From NCBI GenBank assembly GCA_018366195.1, contig JAGZIN010000013.1, forward strand, positions 1-63,160: 63,160 nucleotides of DNA. The letters are read 5' to 3'. This document shows positions 52,312 to 60,450 of the stretch, in pieces (the stretch's first letter is position 1; every line of letters starts with the position of its first letter). The stretch comes from Butyricicoccus pullicaecorum. Lineage in GTDB: Bacteria > Bacillota > Clostridia > Oscillospirales > Butyricicoccaceae. The notes beneath the pieces were generated by a model. The model was not told the DNA's origin, did not search any database, and was given only the letters and a program-made list of their open reading frames with translations. The position numbers were made by a program, and so were the translations under genes.

Positions 52312-52956
52312 ATGGCAGAGCAGCATAGACGACAGCCCGTCAGAAAATCCAAAAAGCAAATTCGCCGGCAGCGCCAGTTGACTGTTGCCGGTGTAGTCGC
52401 TGGAATCTTCTTGATTATTTTTGGGTTGGGAGCACTTTGGGGACGCAGTCTGGGAGGCGTCAAGGCAGAGGATATTGCAAAAACCTTGCAGGGCATGGGA
52501 CAGGCTGTGCAGGTAAGCTATGATTACAGCAATGTATTGCGGCTGCAAAATCGAGATACGTTTTATGGCTGGAGCGAGGCGGAGAATCAAAAGAATTTTA
52601 CCATCATGTATCAAGGTGCGATGCAGATTGGCTCGGATACCTCCAAGCTTACCAAAGATGACATTGTGATTGACAAAAAAACGGTGACGGTCAAGGTGCC
52701 GGCAGTTAAAATTATTGTAAACGAAATCAATCAGTCCTCCATCAGTGTGTATGATACGGAGGATAAAAAGTTTCGGGAAATTCGGTTGGAGGATTTTACG
52801 GGATTCTGTAACGATCAAATGCCCATTGATGAACAGGCGGCTTTTGACAGCGGAAAGGTATCGAGCGCACAGGAACGACTCACCAATGTGATTACCCTGA
52901 CGCTGAAAGAAATGGCGAAGTTTGAGAGCGTCAAGGTGGAGTTTCAAAACGGCTGA
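52312..52956 (+). CDS. DUF4230-like membrane-anchored protein
   Basis: This 214-aa protein has a very basic N-terminus (RRQPVRKSKKQIRRQRQ), one membrane helix (VAGVVAGIFLIIFGLGALWG, about residues 26-45) and an extracytoplasmic domain with DUF4230-like strands (NFTIMYQGAMQIGSDTSK, DDIVIDKKTVTVKVPAVKII) and a final amphipathic helix. Function is unknown. GAGGAGTG precedes the ATG. Single gene. Confidence 0.7.
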   Translation: MAEQHRRQPVRKSKKQIRRQRQLTVAGVVAGIFLIIFGLGALWGRSLGGVKAEDIAKTLQGMGQAVQVSYDYSNVLRLQNRDTFYGWSEAENQKNFTIMYQGAMQIGSDTSKLTKDDIVIDKKTVTVKVPAVKIIVNEINQSSISVYDTEDKKFREIRLEDFTGFCNDQMPIDEQAAFDSGKVSSAQERLTNVITLTLKEMAKFESVKVEFQNG

Positions 52957-52970
52957 TTGAGATTGTGAAA

Positions 52971-53006
52971 AAAAAAAGGGTGCTTAGGTGTCCCTTTTTG
53001 TTTTTC
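52971..53006 (+). terminator. Terminator after the DUF4230-like gene
   Basis: AAAAAGGG and CCCTTTTT pair around an 11-base loop, followed by T residues. Confidence 0.65.
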
Positions 53007-53069
53007 TCATACACAATACCTGCAAAGGACAGTCGGAAATGTTACCGTATGAAAATTTAGGAAGCTGAC

Positions 53070-53098
53070 TTGACATTGTCCTGCAAGTGTGATAGATT
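53070..53098 (+). promoter_or_regulatory. Promoter of the riboswitch-controlled symporter
   Basis: TTGACA, 17 bases, TAGATT, about 30 bases before the first aptamer. Confidence 0.7.
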
Positions 53099-53127
53099 AA
53101 AAATAACTTAATACCGACAAACGAAGT

Positions 53128-53300
53128 TTTTAGGAAAAAGCCATGTGCTTACCGAAGGAGTAAAACTCTCAGGTTTCTGCCCACTGGGTGGATCAGGACT
53201 ATAAACGGATGTGGCTCTGGAGAATCCCGCATCACGGGTGCCGAAGGTGCAAGGCGTACAGCAATGTGCGCTAATCTCTCAGGCAAAAGGACAGAGTGGA
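53128..53300 (+). promoter_or_regulatory. Tandem glycine riboswitch
   Basis: Two glycine aptamers in a row. The first contains ACCGAAGGAG, AAACTCTCAGG and a closing GGATCAGGACTA-like end; the second contains GTGCCGAAGGTGCAA and ATCTCTCAGGCAAAAGGACAGAG, the textbook conserved core. It precedes an alanine/glycine:sodium symporter gene by about 190 bases. A short GCCC-GAT-GGGC hairpin with a T-rich tail (53307-53327) follows and may be the expression platform. Confidence 0.9.
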
Positions 53301-53486
53301 TTTTAAGCCCGATGGGCGTTGTTTTGTTGTTCGATTTTGGAACAACTGGCTGCGCAGCTTCGGGCAGCAGAGCGAACCATCATCTCGTTTTTGTGTATTC
53401 TCCGAATACAGGAAAATGGGGTGTCTGGCTTCGCTTTTTCTTTTTCTTTGGTTTGTTCGGAAATCGCGAAAAAGGGGTAAAAAACA

Positions 53487-54839
53487 ATGGATATGGATCA
53501 ACTTGCGGCAATTGTGAAGCAAATCAGCGGGTTTGTATGGGACAATCTGCTGTTATACCTGCTGGTACTGACAGGCGTATTGTTCACAGTCCGCACCGGA
53601 TTTGTGCAGGTCAGGCATCTCGGAACCGGTCTCAAGCGAATGTTTGGTTCCTTCAGCCTCAACGGGAAAAAGGCAGACCATGAGGGTATGAGTTCCTTTC
53701 AGGCACTGACCACTGCGATTGCAGCGCAGGTCGGAACCGGCAACATCACAGGCTGTGCAACCGCTCTGGCATCTGGTGGTCCAGGCGCGATTTTCTGGAT
53801 GTGGATTTCTGCATTCTTTGGTATGTCCACCATTTATGGTGAGGCAGTGCTGGCGCAGAAATACAAAACCGTTGGAGAGGACGGTCAGATAACCGGTGGT
53901 CCGGTTTATTACATCAAGGCACGTTTTCAAGGCAAATTTGGAAAATTTCTTGCAGGATTCTTTTCGATTGCCATCATTTTTGCATTGGGATTTGCTGGAA
54001 ATATGGTGCAGTCCAATTCGATTGGCGATTCCTTCCGCAATGCGTTTGGTGTCAACCCGATGTATGTCGGTGTTGTGTGCGCTGTAATTGCAGCGTTTAT
54101 TTTTCTGGGCGGTGTCAAGCGTATTGCATCGGTTACAGAAAAGCTGGTGCCGATTATGGCAATCTTTTATATCCTCGGCTGTGTTGTGATTTTATTTATC
54201 AACCATGCAGCTCTGTGGGAGTCGATTCAGGCAATTTTTGTTGGTGCGTTCCAACCGCAGGCAGTCGCTGGCGGCATTGCGGGTGTGACGGTGAAGGAAG
54301 CAATGCGTTTTGGCGTGGCACGCGGACTGTTCTCCAATGAGGCAGGCATGGGTTCCACTCCACATGCACATGCGCTGGCAAAGGTTGAAAAACCGCAGGA
54401 TCAGGGCGTGATTGCCATGGTGGGCGTGTTCATTGACACCTTTATCATTCTGACATTGACTGCACTGGTTATCATTTCGTCCGGTGCGCTGGCGAGCGGT
54501 GAGACTGGCTCGACCTTGGCGCAGATGGCGTTTAATCAGGCATTTGGCAAGTTTGGCAGCATCTTTATTGCAATTTGTATGTTGTTTTTTGCCTTTTCGA
54601 CCATCATTGGCTGGTATTTCTTTGGAGAAGTGAATGTCAAAGCGCTGTTTGGGAAAAAAGCAGTCAAGATTTATGCGGCAATCGTTGTCCTGTGTGTTGT
54701 CTTTGGCGCAGGCTTAAAGGTTGACCTGGTTTGGAATCTTTCCGACCTGTTTAATGGTTTGATGGTGTTCCCGAACCTTGTTGCACTGATTGCGCTCAGC
54801 GGCGTGGTTGCAAAGATTGCAAGAGAAGAACACAAATAA
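53487..54839 (+). CDS. Alanine/glycine:sodium symporter (AGCS family)
   Basis: This 450-aa carrier with about 11 helices belongs to the AGCS family, marked by SSFQALTTAIAAQVGTGNITG and MWISAFFGMSTIYGEAVLAQKY, and by GVARGLFSNEAGMGSTPHAHA further on. It co-transports small neutral amino acids with sodium. The glycine riboswitch ahead of it shows that glycine is sensed; glycine is therefore the best substrate guess, with alanine possible. GGGG-rich site precedes the ATG. Whether glycine turns it on or off cannot be read from the sequence. Confidence 0.94.
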   Translation: MDMDQLAAIVKQISGFVWDNLLLYLLVLTGVLFTVRTGFVQVRHLGTGLKRMFGSFSLNGKKADHEGMSSFQALTTAIAAQVGTGNITGCATALASGGPGAIFWMWISAFFGMSTIYGEAVLAQKYKTVGEDGQITGGPVYYIKARFQGKFGKFLAGFFSIAIIFALGFAGNMVQSNSIGDSFRNAFGVNPMYVGVVCAVIAAFIFLGGVKRIASVTEKLVPIMAIFYILGCVVILFINHAALWESIQAIFVGAFQPQAVAGGIAGVTVKEAMRFGVARGLFSNEAGMGSTPHAHALAKVEKPQDQGVIAMVGVFIDTFIILTLTALVIISSGALASGETGSTLAQMAFNQAFGKFGSIFIAICMLFFAFSTIIGWYFFGEVNVKALFGKKAVKIYAAIVVLCVVFGAGLKVDLVWNLSDLFNGLMVFPNLVALIALSGVVAKIAREEHK

Positions 54840-54863
54840 ACAAAGAGATTTGGCACAGCAAAA

Positions 54864-54908
54864 AAGAGAGTGCGGATTTGGAATCATGGGGTTCCGTCCG
54901 CACTCTCT
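54864..54908. terminator. Terminator-like hairpin shared by convergent genes
   Basis: AGAGAGTGCGGA and TCCGCACTCTCT form a perfect 12-bp stem. The right arm lies inside the end of the small leftward gene. Confidence 0.7.
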
Positions 54909-55027
54909 TCGTTTTCTTGCGCTGCGATATAGAGTTCTTCACATTCACGCTGTGCCGCAATGAGGGCGTTGATTGCGTTTTCGGTTGCATGGAACAAGCG
55001 ATGGTATAGGGCTTCATAATCCGGCAT
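54884..55027 (-). CDS. Small 47-aa coiled-coil protein divergent from XRE regulator
   Basis: A small protein MPDYEALYHRLFHATENAIN followed by ALIAAQRECEELYIAAQENEE and a short end. It is helical with heptad-like hydrophobics. I recall short relatives of this type (Y-x-x-L-Y-x-x-L-F-N) beside helix-turn-helix genes in gut Firmicutes. GAGGTGAT precedes the ATG. The function is unknown; it may bind the regulator or be a small antagonist. It starts 24 bases from the first inverted repeat at 55051. Confidence 0.65.
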   Translation of the reverse strand: MPDYEALYHRLFHATENAINALIAAQRECEELYIAAQENEESADGTP

Positions 55028-55050
55028 AGAATCACCTCGGTTATATTTTA

Positions 55051-55088
55051 GGACGAATTGTCCAAAATGTCAATAGGACGATTTGTCC
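55051..55088. promoter_or_regulatory. Two operator-like inverted repeats
   Basis: GGACGAATTGTCC (55051-55063) and GGACGATTTGTCC (55076-55088) are two copies of GGAC-N5-GTCC, 25 bases apart, in the divergent promoter region. A TATAGT -10 for the rightward gene follows at 55094. They are probably sites for the XRE-type regulator. Confidence 0.7.
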
Positions 55089-55115
55089 TGCGATATAGTG
55101 CAGTAGGTGATGTAT

Positions 55116-55343
55116 ATGCGAATCCGAATCCGTGACCTGCGCGAGGACTCTGACCTGACACAGCGGGAGATTGCAGACTATCTCATGTGCGACCAATCGC
55201 TGTACTCGAAATATGAACGCGGCGAACGTGTTTTGCCATTGGAAATTGCAGTCAAGCTGGCACAGTATTATCATACCAGTGTGGATTATCTGGTGGGCTT
55301 GACGGACGTTCGAACGCCGTATCAGCGTGCTCGGTACAAGTAA
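55116..55343 (+). CDS. Helix-turn-helix (XRE family) regulator, first of a tandem pair
   Basis: This 75-aa protein is almost entirely a HTH_3 domain: IRDLREDSDLTQREIADYLM, then CDQSLYSKYERGERVLPLEI and VKLAQYYHTSVDYLVGLTD. It likely binds the two GGAC-N5-GTCC repeats just upstream and controls itself and the divergent small gene. ATG 55116 follows TAGGTGAT; another ATG is two codons upstream. The next gene encodes a similar regulator. Confidence 0.85.
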   Translation: MRIRIRDLREDSDLTQREIADYLMCDQSLYSKYERGERVLPLEIAVKLAQYYHTSVDYLVGLTDVRTPYQRARYK

Positions 55344-55416
55344 ATTTTATGCGAAAATCGCATAAATGTCAAGACGTAAATTTGGAATGACATACAATGT
55401 GTTTGAGGTGAAAGCA

Positions 55417-55632
55417 TTGTACGATAGAATCCGAAATTTGCGTGAGGACGCAGACTTACCACAGCGCAAACTTGCAGAGCTGCTGAAAGTGACCCAAACA
55501 ACATATTCAAGATATGAAAACGGGGCGCTGGATATTCCAACCGATACGCTTGTGACGCTTGCAAGATTTTATGATACAAGCATTGACTATTTGGTAGGGC
55601 TGACAGATGAAAAAACACCATACCCCAGATAA
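55417..55632 (+). CDS. Helix-turn-helix (XRE family) regulator, second of a tandem pair
   Basis: This 71-aa HTH_3 protein is a paralogue of the preceding gene: YDRIRNLREDADLPQRKLAE, then KVTQTTYSRYENGALDIPT and RFYDTSIDYLVGLTDEKTP. The frame is open from ATG 55366 and 55387, but TTG 55417 has GAGGTGA at the right distance and gives exactly the start seen in the paralogue, so I prefer it. It may read the same or a similar operator. Confidence 0.78.
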   Translation: MYDRIRNLREDADLPQRKLAELLKVTQTTYSRYENGALDIPTDTLVTLARFYDTSIDYLVGLTDEKTPYPR

Positions 55633-55638
55633 AGGCTT

Positions 55639-55667
55639 CCGGTGCGGACAGGGTTCGCACCATTTTT
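55639..55667 (+). terminator. Terminator after the regulator pair
   Basis: GGTGCG and CGCACC pair around nine bases and end in ATTTTTG. Confidence 0.65.
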
Positions 55668-55727
55668 GTATGTAGAAAATAGAATGCTGCTTGCAGCATC
55701 AGGCGCAATTGGGTAGGAGGGCATGTC

Positions 55728-56231
55728 ATGGAATATTTATGGGCTGCGAGCGTCACAGCCATGCTGGCACGTACATGGATTTGGCAAATCGTCATGTACT
55801 TGTTTTTGCTTTACGGCTGCTGCCGCCTGCCGTTTTTTGCATTTTCCAAGATAAGACCATGGATTGTCATTGCCCTTGGGATATGTATTGCAGCACGGTT
55901 TGTTCCCCAAGCGCTTGGAGTTGAGCGGCTTGTTGTTTGGATACAGAGTCTGTTATATTTTTGGATTTGGTATCAATGCTTGCGGGGGATTCGGGAACTG
56001 GAAGGGACTTATGGAAATTTGAACGAACGGGCAATCCGGTCTGCCTGCTGGACAGAGCTTGTGCTGGCGGTTCTTTTGGTTTGTGGGCTTTCGATTGCGC
56101 CTTGGTTTGATAAAATGATACCATCTGCCCTGATTTTGCTGCAAACATGGAAAGCCTATTTGCTGTATGGGTGTCATCGGAATTACGAAATACGACGGAA
56201 ACAGCTTGCCGGACTGACAGACTGTGCATGA
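55728..56231 (+). CDS. Membrane protein of unknown function
   Basis: I do not recognise this 167-aa protein. It has about four or five hydrophobic segments (IWQIVMYLFLLYGCCRLPFF, PWIVIALGICIAARF, VVWIQSLLYFWIWYQCL, TELVLAVLLVCGLSIAPW) rich in Trp and Cys, with a short charged loop GIRELEGTYGNLNERA in the middle and a basic C-terminus. AGGAGGGC precedes the ATG. No operon partner is evident; VanZ follows 90 bases later with its own promoter. Confidence 0.7.
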   Translation: MEYLWAASVTAMLARTWIWQIVMYLFLLYGCCRLPFFAFSKIRPWIVIALGICIAARFVPQALGVERLVVWIQSLLYFWIWYQCLRGIRELEGTYGNLNERAIRSACWTELVLAVLLVCGLSIAPWFDKMIPSALILLQTWKAYLLYGCHRNYEIRRKQLAGLTDCA

Positions 56232-56265
56232 ATTGGCGTATCGGAAAAAAGCACGTGATTTCGGG

Positions 56266-56294
56266 TTAAAATTTCACCATCTCTATGGTATAAT
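56266..56294 (+). promoter_or_regulatory. Promoter of vanZ-tyrA
   Basis: TTAAAA, 17 bases, TATAAT, just before the VanZ-family gene. Confidence 0.6.
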
Positions 56295-56321
56295 GGTTTC
56301 AGAAAGAAGGTGGGCGGTTCA

Positions 56322-56945
56322 GTGGGCAAAGCAATCCGAGCCATAGCATTTGTTTTCTGGCTTTTGGTGACAGGCTATAATTTATATATTGAGTTAAGAG
56401 CAAATGGCGTGGTCAGTGTTCCGGTCAAGCTGTTGTTTGCAGCGGCATTTGTACTGCTCTGGACCATTGCCTTTCCACCAACCAAACAGAATATGGGCAA
56501 GTGGCTCATGGTGTTGTTCCTTTATTATATTTGGGTGCTGCTCAACCTTTTGTTTTTTGATACAGCCTTTGGCAGACATCAAACACATTATGGAATCAAT
56601 TTGCAACCGTTTTATACAATTCGTAATTATTTGCGCGCATATAATCGTGGGTATATTCCGGATATTGCAATGGTCAATCTGCTGGGCAATATTGCGGCAT
56701 TTGCGCCGATGGGTTTCTTTCTGCCCAGTCTGTGCAGGCGAATGGGAAACCTGTTTCTATATCTCCCCTGTATGATGCTGATGATTTTGGGGGTAGAGGT
56801 CACACAGGTGCTCACCAATTGCGGCAGCGGGGATATTGATGATTTTATTTTGAATATGGCGGGCGCGTTGGTAAGCTGGCTGTTCCTTTGGCCGCTGTCG
56901 CGTCATGTAAACAACCGATTGAGAGGATACAAGTATGATTCGTAA
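56322..56945 (+). CDS. VanZ family membrane protein
   Basis: This 207-aa membrane protein with about five helices has the VanZ hallmarks: INLQPFYTIRNYLR, NLLGNIAAFAPMGFFLP and EVTQVLTNCGSGDIDDFILNMAGALVSW. VanZ confers low-level teicoplanin resistance in enterococci; most chromosomal family members have unknown roles in the envelope. I chose GTG 56322 because AAGGTGG stands eight bases ahead; GTG 56310 is also possible. It overlaps tyrA by 11 bases. Confidence 0.88.
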   Translation: MGKAIRAIAFVFWLLVTGYNLYIELRANGVVSVPVKLLFAAAFVLLWTIAFPPTKQNMGKWLMVLFLYYIWVLLNLLFFDTAFGRHQTHYGINLQPFYTIRNYLRAYNRGYIPDIAMVNLLGNIAAFAPMGFFLPSLCRRMGNLFLYLPCMMLMILGVEVTQVLTNCGSGDIDDFILNMAGALVSWLFLWPLSRHVNNRLRGYKYDS

Positions 56946-57771
56946 TGTAGTTGTGGTGGGTCTGGGATTGATGGGAGGCTCCTTCGCAAAGGCGGTTCGC
57001 GCTTATACAGATTGCAAGGTATATGGTTGGAATCGCACGCAGACAGTCGCACAGGACGCTGTGCAGGAGGGCGTACTCGATGGGATTGCAGATGACACCA
57101 GATTGGGACAAGCCGACCTGATTGTAATCAGTTTATATCCACAGGCGGCAATGGATTGGCTGAACGCACATATCGGAACATTAAAGAAAGGCTGTCTGGT
57201 GGTGGATTTTGTAGGCGTCAAGCAGTGTATCGTAGACGCGCTGACACCATTGGCGCAAAAGCATGGGGTTCATTTTGTGGGCGGACACCCGATGGCAGGC
57301 AGAGAATTTTCAGGCTTTGCTTATGCGCAGGAGGATTTGTTTCACGATGCAAGCATGATTTTGGTACAGACAGAGAGCAGTCCTCTTTGGGCGGTTGATG
57401 CTGTGGAGGGCTTTTTTTCCCAGCTTGGCTTTGGGCGCGTTGTGCGCTGTTCGGCAGAGCAGCATGATCATATGATTGCTTTTACCTCACAGCTATGCCA
57501 TGTGGTTTCCTCTGCCTATATCAAAAGTCCGGAAGCACTCAAGCATAATGGATATTCGGCGGGGAGCTATAAGGACCTCACTCGTGTTGCAAAGCTCAAT
57601 GAAGATATGTGGACAGAGCTTTTTTTGCTCAATCAACAACCGTTGGTACAGGAAATTGATGAAATCATCAAGCACTTGACGGAATATCGGGAGAGCATCG
57701 CCGCGGGAGATGCCGAGCGGCTGCGTGCATTGCTGCGTGATGGGCGCATGATAAAAGAGCGCATTGGATAA
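56935..57771 (+). CDS. tyrA: Prephenate dehydrogenase
   Basis: This 278-aa enzyme converts prephenate to 4-hydroxyphenylpyruvate, the committed step to tyrosine. The Rossmann dinucleotide loop VVVVGLGLMGGSFAKAV is at the start, VDFVGVKQCIVDAL and the GGHPMAGREFSGF substrate histidine region follow, and the C-terminal helical domain contains HDHMIAFTSQLCHVVSSA. No ACT domain is attached. GAGAGGAT within the VanZ gene serves as ribosome site; the 11-base overlap implies coupling. Confidence 0.93.
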   Translation: MIRNVVVVGLGLMGGSFAKAVRAYTDCKVYGWNRTQTVAQDAVQEGVLDGIADDTRLGQADLIVISLYPQAAMDWLNAHIGTLKKGCLVVDFVGVKQCIVDALTPLAQKHGVHFVGGHPMAGREFSGFAYAQEDLFHDASMILVQTESSPLWAVDAVEGFFSQLGFGRVVRCSAEQHDHMIAFTSQLCHVVSSAYIKSPEALKHNGYSAGSYKDLTRVAKLNEDMWTELFLLNQQPLVQEIDEIIKHLTEYRESIAAGDAERLRALLRDGRMIKERIG

Positions 57772-57780
57772 GTCAAGGAT

Positions 57781-57811
57781 TCCCACACAGACCGCCTGTG
57801 TGGGAAATTTT
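57781..57811 (+). terminator. Terminator after tyrA
   Basis: TCCCACACAG and CTGTGTGGGA pair around ACCG-C and are followed by AATTTTG. Confidence 0.8.
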
Positions 57812-57876
57812 GATGATGCGTTCTGTGATGCAGTTGGGCATGACGATGCAGATGCAAAACTTTTATGAAAAAAAGC

Positions 57877-57904
57877 TTGCAATTTTTTGAAAATCGTGTA
57901 TAAT
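57877..57904 (+). promoter_or_regulatory. tRNA-Leu promoter
   Basis: TTGCAA, 16 bases, TATAAT, 23 bases before the tRNA. Confidence 0.75.
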
Positions 57905-57927
57905 GAATATTGCTGACAACGCAGAAT

Positions 57928-58013
57928 GCAGATGTGGCGGAATGGCAGACGCGCTAGCTTCAGGTGCTAGTGCTCGCAAGGGCGTGTGGGTTCAAGTCCC
58001 ACCATCTGCACCA
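57928..58013 (+). tRNA. tRNA-Leu (CAG anticodon)
   Basis: An 86-base class II tRNA with a long variable arm (TGCTCGCAAGGGCG). Acceptor arms GCAGATG/CATCTGC pair, discriminator A and encoded CCA follow. Anticodon stem CTAGC/GCTAG encloses TTCAGGT, giving CAG. The T loop is TTCAAGT. Confidence 0.95.
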
Positions 58014-58347
58014 AAAAAATCCGAACCGATTTGGTTCGGATTTTTTGTTTGTCTCGCTTTAGCGCATATAAACCACCAGTTTTACTGGTGGAATAAAAAA
58101 TCTGATGATTGGTCATCTGGTATAGGATATTGCTTTCGGACTCTTTTTCTTGGGCTTGAGCGGCAGTTTGTTTGACCTTGCTGGTCAATGTACTGGTGAT
58201 AACGGCGGTTAAGGTCATGATGATGACCGTCAGTAAGAGTGTGGGGTCATGAATATTTGCGGAGAGGAAACCAATTGCGGTTGGAATTGCAATCAAAAGG
58301 AGCATAATGGTTATGCTTCGAAGATGCTTTGTGATGTTGGGATTCAT
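57967..58347 (-). CDS. Small membrane protein whose frame runs into the antisense of tRNA-Leu
   Basis: A 126-codon frame with a good AGGAG site before ATG 58347. It encodes a two-helix membrane protein (SITIMLLLIAIPTAIGFLSA and LLLTVIIMTLTAVITSTLTS) followed by a charged helix. Its last about 22 codons cross the tRNA terminator and the antisense of tRNA-Leu (ending VQMVGLEPTRPCEH, a well-known artefact of reading a tRNA). So the true end was probably lost, or the gene is a truncated remnant. Unknown family. Confidence 0.5.
   Translation of the reverse strand: MNPNITKHLRSITIMLLLIAIPTAIGFLSANIHDPTLLLTVIIMTLTAVITSTLTSKVKQTAAQAQEKESESNILYQMTNHQIFYSTSKTGGLYALKRDKQKIRTKSVRIFLVQMVGLEPTRPCEH
58014..58046 (+). 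terminator. Terminator after tRNA-Leu
   Basis: AAAATCCGAACC and GGTTCGGATTTT pair around GATTT and end in T residues. Confidence 0.88.
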
Positions 58348-58506
58348 GAAATCTGCTCCTGACCTGTCGGGAAATTGCTCCAAAGGGGCTTAGGGATATC
58401 CGCATTTTCAGATACGCTCAAATCTTGCATTGTATTATCGCACAGATTGTGTGAGTTTGGTGTGAGAAAACAGGAGAAGCTATCAAAATTCTGCCTGTGA
58501 CGACGA

Positions 58507-58535
58507 GAAAAGCCCTCCCGAATGAGAGGGCTTTG
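58507..58535 (-). terminator. Terminator of the sugar ABC operon
   Basis: AAAGCCCTC and GAGGGCTTT pair; read leftward, the stem is followed by TTTTC. The stretch 58384-58506 holds nothing recognised. Confidence 0.7.
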
Positions 58536-58612
58536 CCAGAGATCCGATATCCAGAAATATCATTTTAGGTCGATTGAGTTGGAAGATTCTTGCAGTATGG
58601 TGGAAGAACCGT

Positions 58613-59455
58613 TTACCCTTTGACGGCTCCCATGGTAATCCCTTGGGTAAAGTGTTTCTGGAAGCATAGGAATACGGTAACGATTGGAATTGCCGCAAGA
58701 GTTGCGCCTGCCATGATGAGTCCGAAGTCACTGGATACCTCACCTTGCAGACGTGCGATGCCAAGGGGAAGGGTAAAGACTTCTCGTTTTTGCAGCATAA
58801 TGAGCTGTAAGAAATAGTCATTCCACGTGTTGACGAAGGTAAAGATTGCAAGCGCACCGATTCCGGGCTTTATCATGGGGAATACAATGGTGGCAAAGGT
58901 GCGGACTTCACCTGCACCGTCTACACGGGCAGCCTCCAAAATCTCGGTGGGAATGGTTTCTGAAAACTGCTTCATGAGGAATACGCCAAAAGGCCAGCCG
59001 ACTGTCGGAAGAATGACGGCAAGCAGTGTATTATTAAGGTGCAGTGCACTCATCTCCTGAAGCAGCGGAATGACAATGACCTGTTTTGGCAGTGCCATTG
59101 CACAGACAAACAGCGTGAAAAGAATGGTTTGTCCATAAAAACGCTTTTTGGCAAGCGCATAGCCTGCTAAGGAGGCAGTAAAGCAGGTGAGAATCATAGC
59201 ACCCACTGAAATGATGATGGTATTCAACAGCCATTGGAACGCAGGCTGCTTAAAAAGATTGATATAGTTTTGTGTGGTGGGTGCAAGTGGAAACCATTGC
59301 GGTTTTGGAAGGTTGATGGTCAGCGCATCTTTAAAGGAGCCTGTGATAATCCAATATAGGGGGAAAATGAAGAAAAATGCCAGTATCATGAGGGCGAGTA
59401 CAGAAAGCAGTTTATAGCTCGCGGATTGTTCCCCTTTTGTGAATGTATTCTTCAT
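58613..59455 (-). CDS. Carbohydrate ABC transporter permease (MalG type)
   Basis: This 280-aa permease has six helices and the cytoplasmic EAA loop EILEAARVDGAGEVRTFATIVFP that contacts the ATPase. LSVLALMILAFFFIFPLYWIITGSF is the N-terminal MalG-type opening. It forms a heterodimer with the preceding MalF-type permease (12 bases upstream), importing sugars delivered by the binding protein. GGAGGATT precedes the ATG. The substrate is unknown. Confidence 0.93.
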   Translation of the reverse strand: MKNTFTKGEQSASYKLLSVLALMILAFFFIFPLYWIITGSFKDALTINLPKPQWFPLAPTTQNYINLFKQPAFQWLLNTIIISVGAMILTCFTASLAGYALAKKRFYGQTILFTLFVCAMALPKQVIVIPLLQEMSALHLNNTLLAVILPTVGWPFGVFLMKQFSETIPTEILEAARVDGAGEVRTFATIVFPMIKPGIGALAIFTFVNTWNDYFLQLIMLQKREVFTLPLGIARLQGEVSSDFGLIMAGATLAAIPIVTVFLCFQKHFTQGITMGAVKG

Positions 59456-59467
59456 AGAAATCCTCCA

Positions 59468-60400
59468 TTATTCACCAGACTTTGTGACTTTGAACTGGAT
59501 TGCAGAGAAAACTGCAATAATGATGGCAAGGATAACGCCCATCGCGTTGGCATATCCAAAGTCTTGGAAGTTGTAAGCCATGTCGAAGATGTAGTACATG
59601 AGGGTGCTTGTACTGCCCAAAGGTCCGCCGCGAGTCAGCAGCTGAATGAGTGCAAAGCACTGGAAGGAGTTGATGGTTGTGATAACCAAAACATATAAGG
59701 TGGTAGGCATGATTTCAGGCCACTTGATTTTCCAAAAGACCTGAAGATTGGTTGCGCCATCAACCTGTGCTGCCTCGATGAGGGATTTATCTACATTGCC
59801 CAGTGCAGCAACGTAGAGTACAATGGGTTGACCAATGGAGGTTGTGAACAGAATGAGAATGATGCACCAGATGGCAGTTTTTTCATTTCCCAGCCAGTCA
59901 AAACCAATGTTGTTTGTGATTTGATTGATGAGCCCATTGTAGGGATTGAACATCCATTTCCATACTACGGTAACGGCAACGGTGCCGGTTACGACCGGCA
60001 GATAGAATACACAGCGGTAGAAGGAACGCCATGCTGCATGCATGGGATAGATGGCAGAGCCGACCCAGAGGGAAAAAGCAGTAACCGCAGGTACGGATAC
60101 CAAAACGATGACGATGGTGTTCCACAAGGATTGCAGGAAGGTTTTATCCTGAAACATGCGGACATAGTTCTCAAGTCCGGAAAAGCCTTGTACCCCTGCC
60201 AGACTGTAATCAAGCAGACTGTATACCAGACAGATTCCCATAGGAACCAGAACGAAGCCGACAAAGAAAATTAGGCTGGGCAATAAAAATAGATAAGCGG
60301 AGATGGTTTCCCGACGCATGAGTGCGCGGCTTCTTTTGGAAAAATCGGAGTGCTTTTGAGGTTGTGCAGCTTTGGCTGCGGAGGCAGGTTGCTGTGCCAC
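59468..60400 (-). CDS. Carbohydrate ABC transporter permease (MalF/UgpA type)
   Basis: This 310-aa permease has a long polar N-terminus then six helices, with EAA loop KSLIEAAQVDGATNLQVFWK. YLFLLPSLIFFVGFVLVPM is a MalF/UgpA-type opening. It starts with GTG after GAGGAGGG, about 140 bases after the solute-binding protein gene; a strong hairpin in that gap should reduce its expression relative to the binding protein. No ATPase gene is in the operon, so a shared MsmK/UgpC-like ATPase must serve it. Confidence 0.93.
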   Translation of the reverse strand: MAQQPASAAKAAQPQKHSDFSKRSRALMRRETISAYLFLLPSLIFFVGFVLVPMGICLVYSLLDYSLAGVQGFSGLENYVRMFQDKTFLQSLWNTIVIVLVSVPAVTAFSLWVGSAIYPMHAAWRSFYRCVFYLPVVTGTVAVTVVWKWMFNPYNGLINQITNNIGFDWLGNEKTAIWCIILILFTTSIGQPIVLYVAALGNVDKSLIEAAQVDGATNLQVFWKIKWPEIMPTTLYVLVITTINSFQCFALIQLLTRGGPLGSTSTLMYYIFDMAYNFQDFGYANAMGVILAIIIAVFSAIQFKVTKSGE

Positions 60401-60450
60401 GTAGATTCCCTCCTCGTTTTTCGTATCAATCAGGATTGGTTTGGAAAATC

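Noticed and set aside
53305..53327. Short GCCC-GAT-GGGC hairpin as a definite terminator
   Set aside because: The stem is only four base pairs and the tail is interrupted; listed within the riboswitch entry as a possible platform only.
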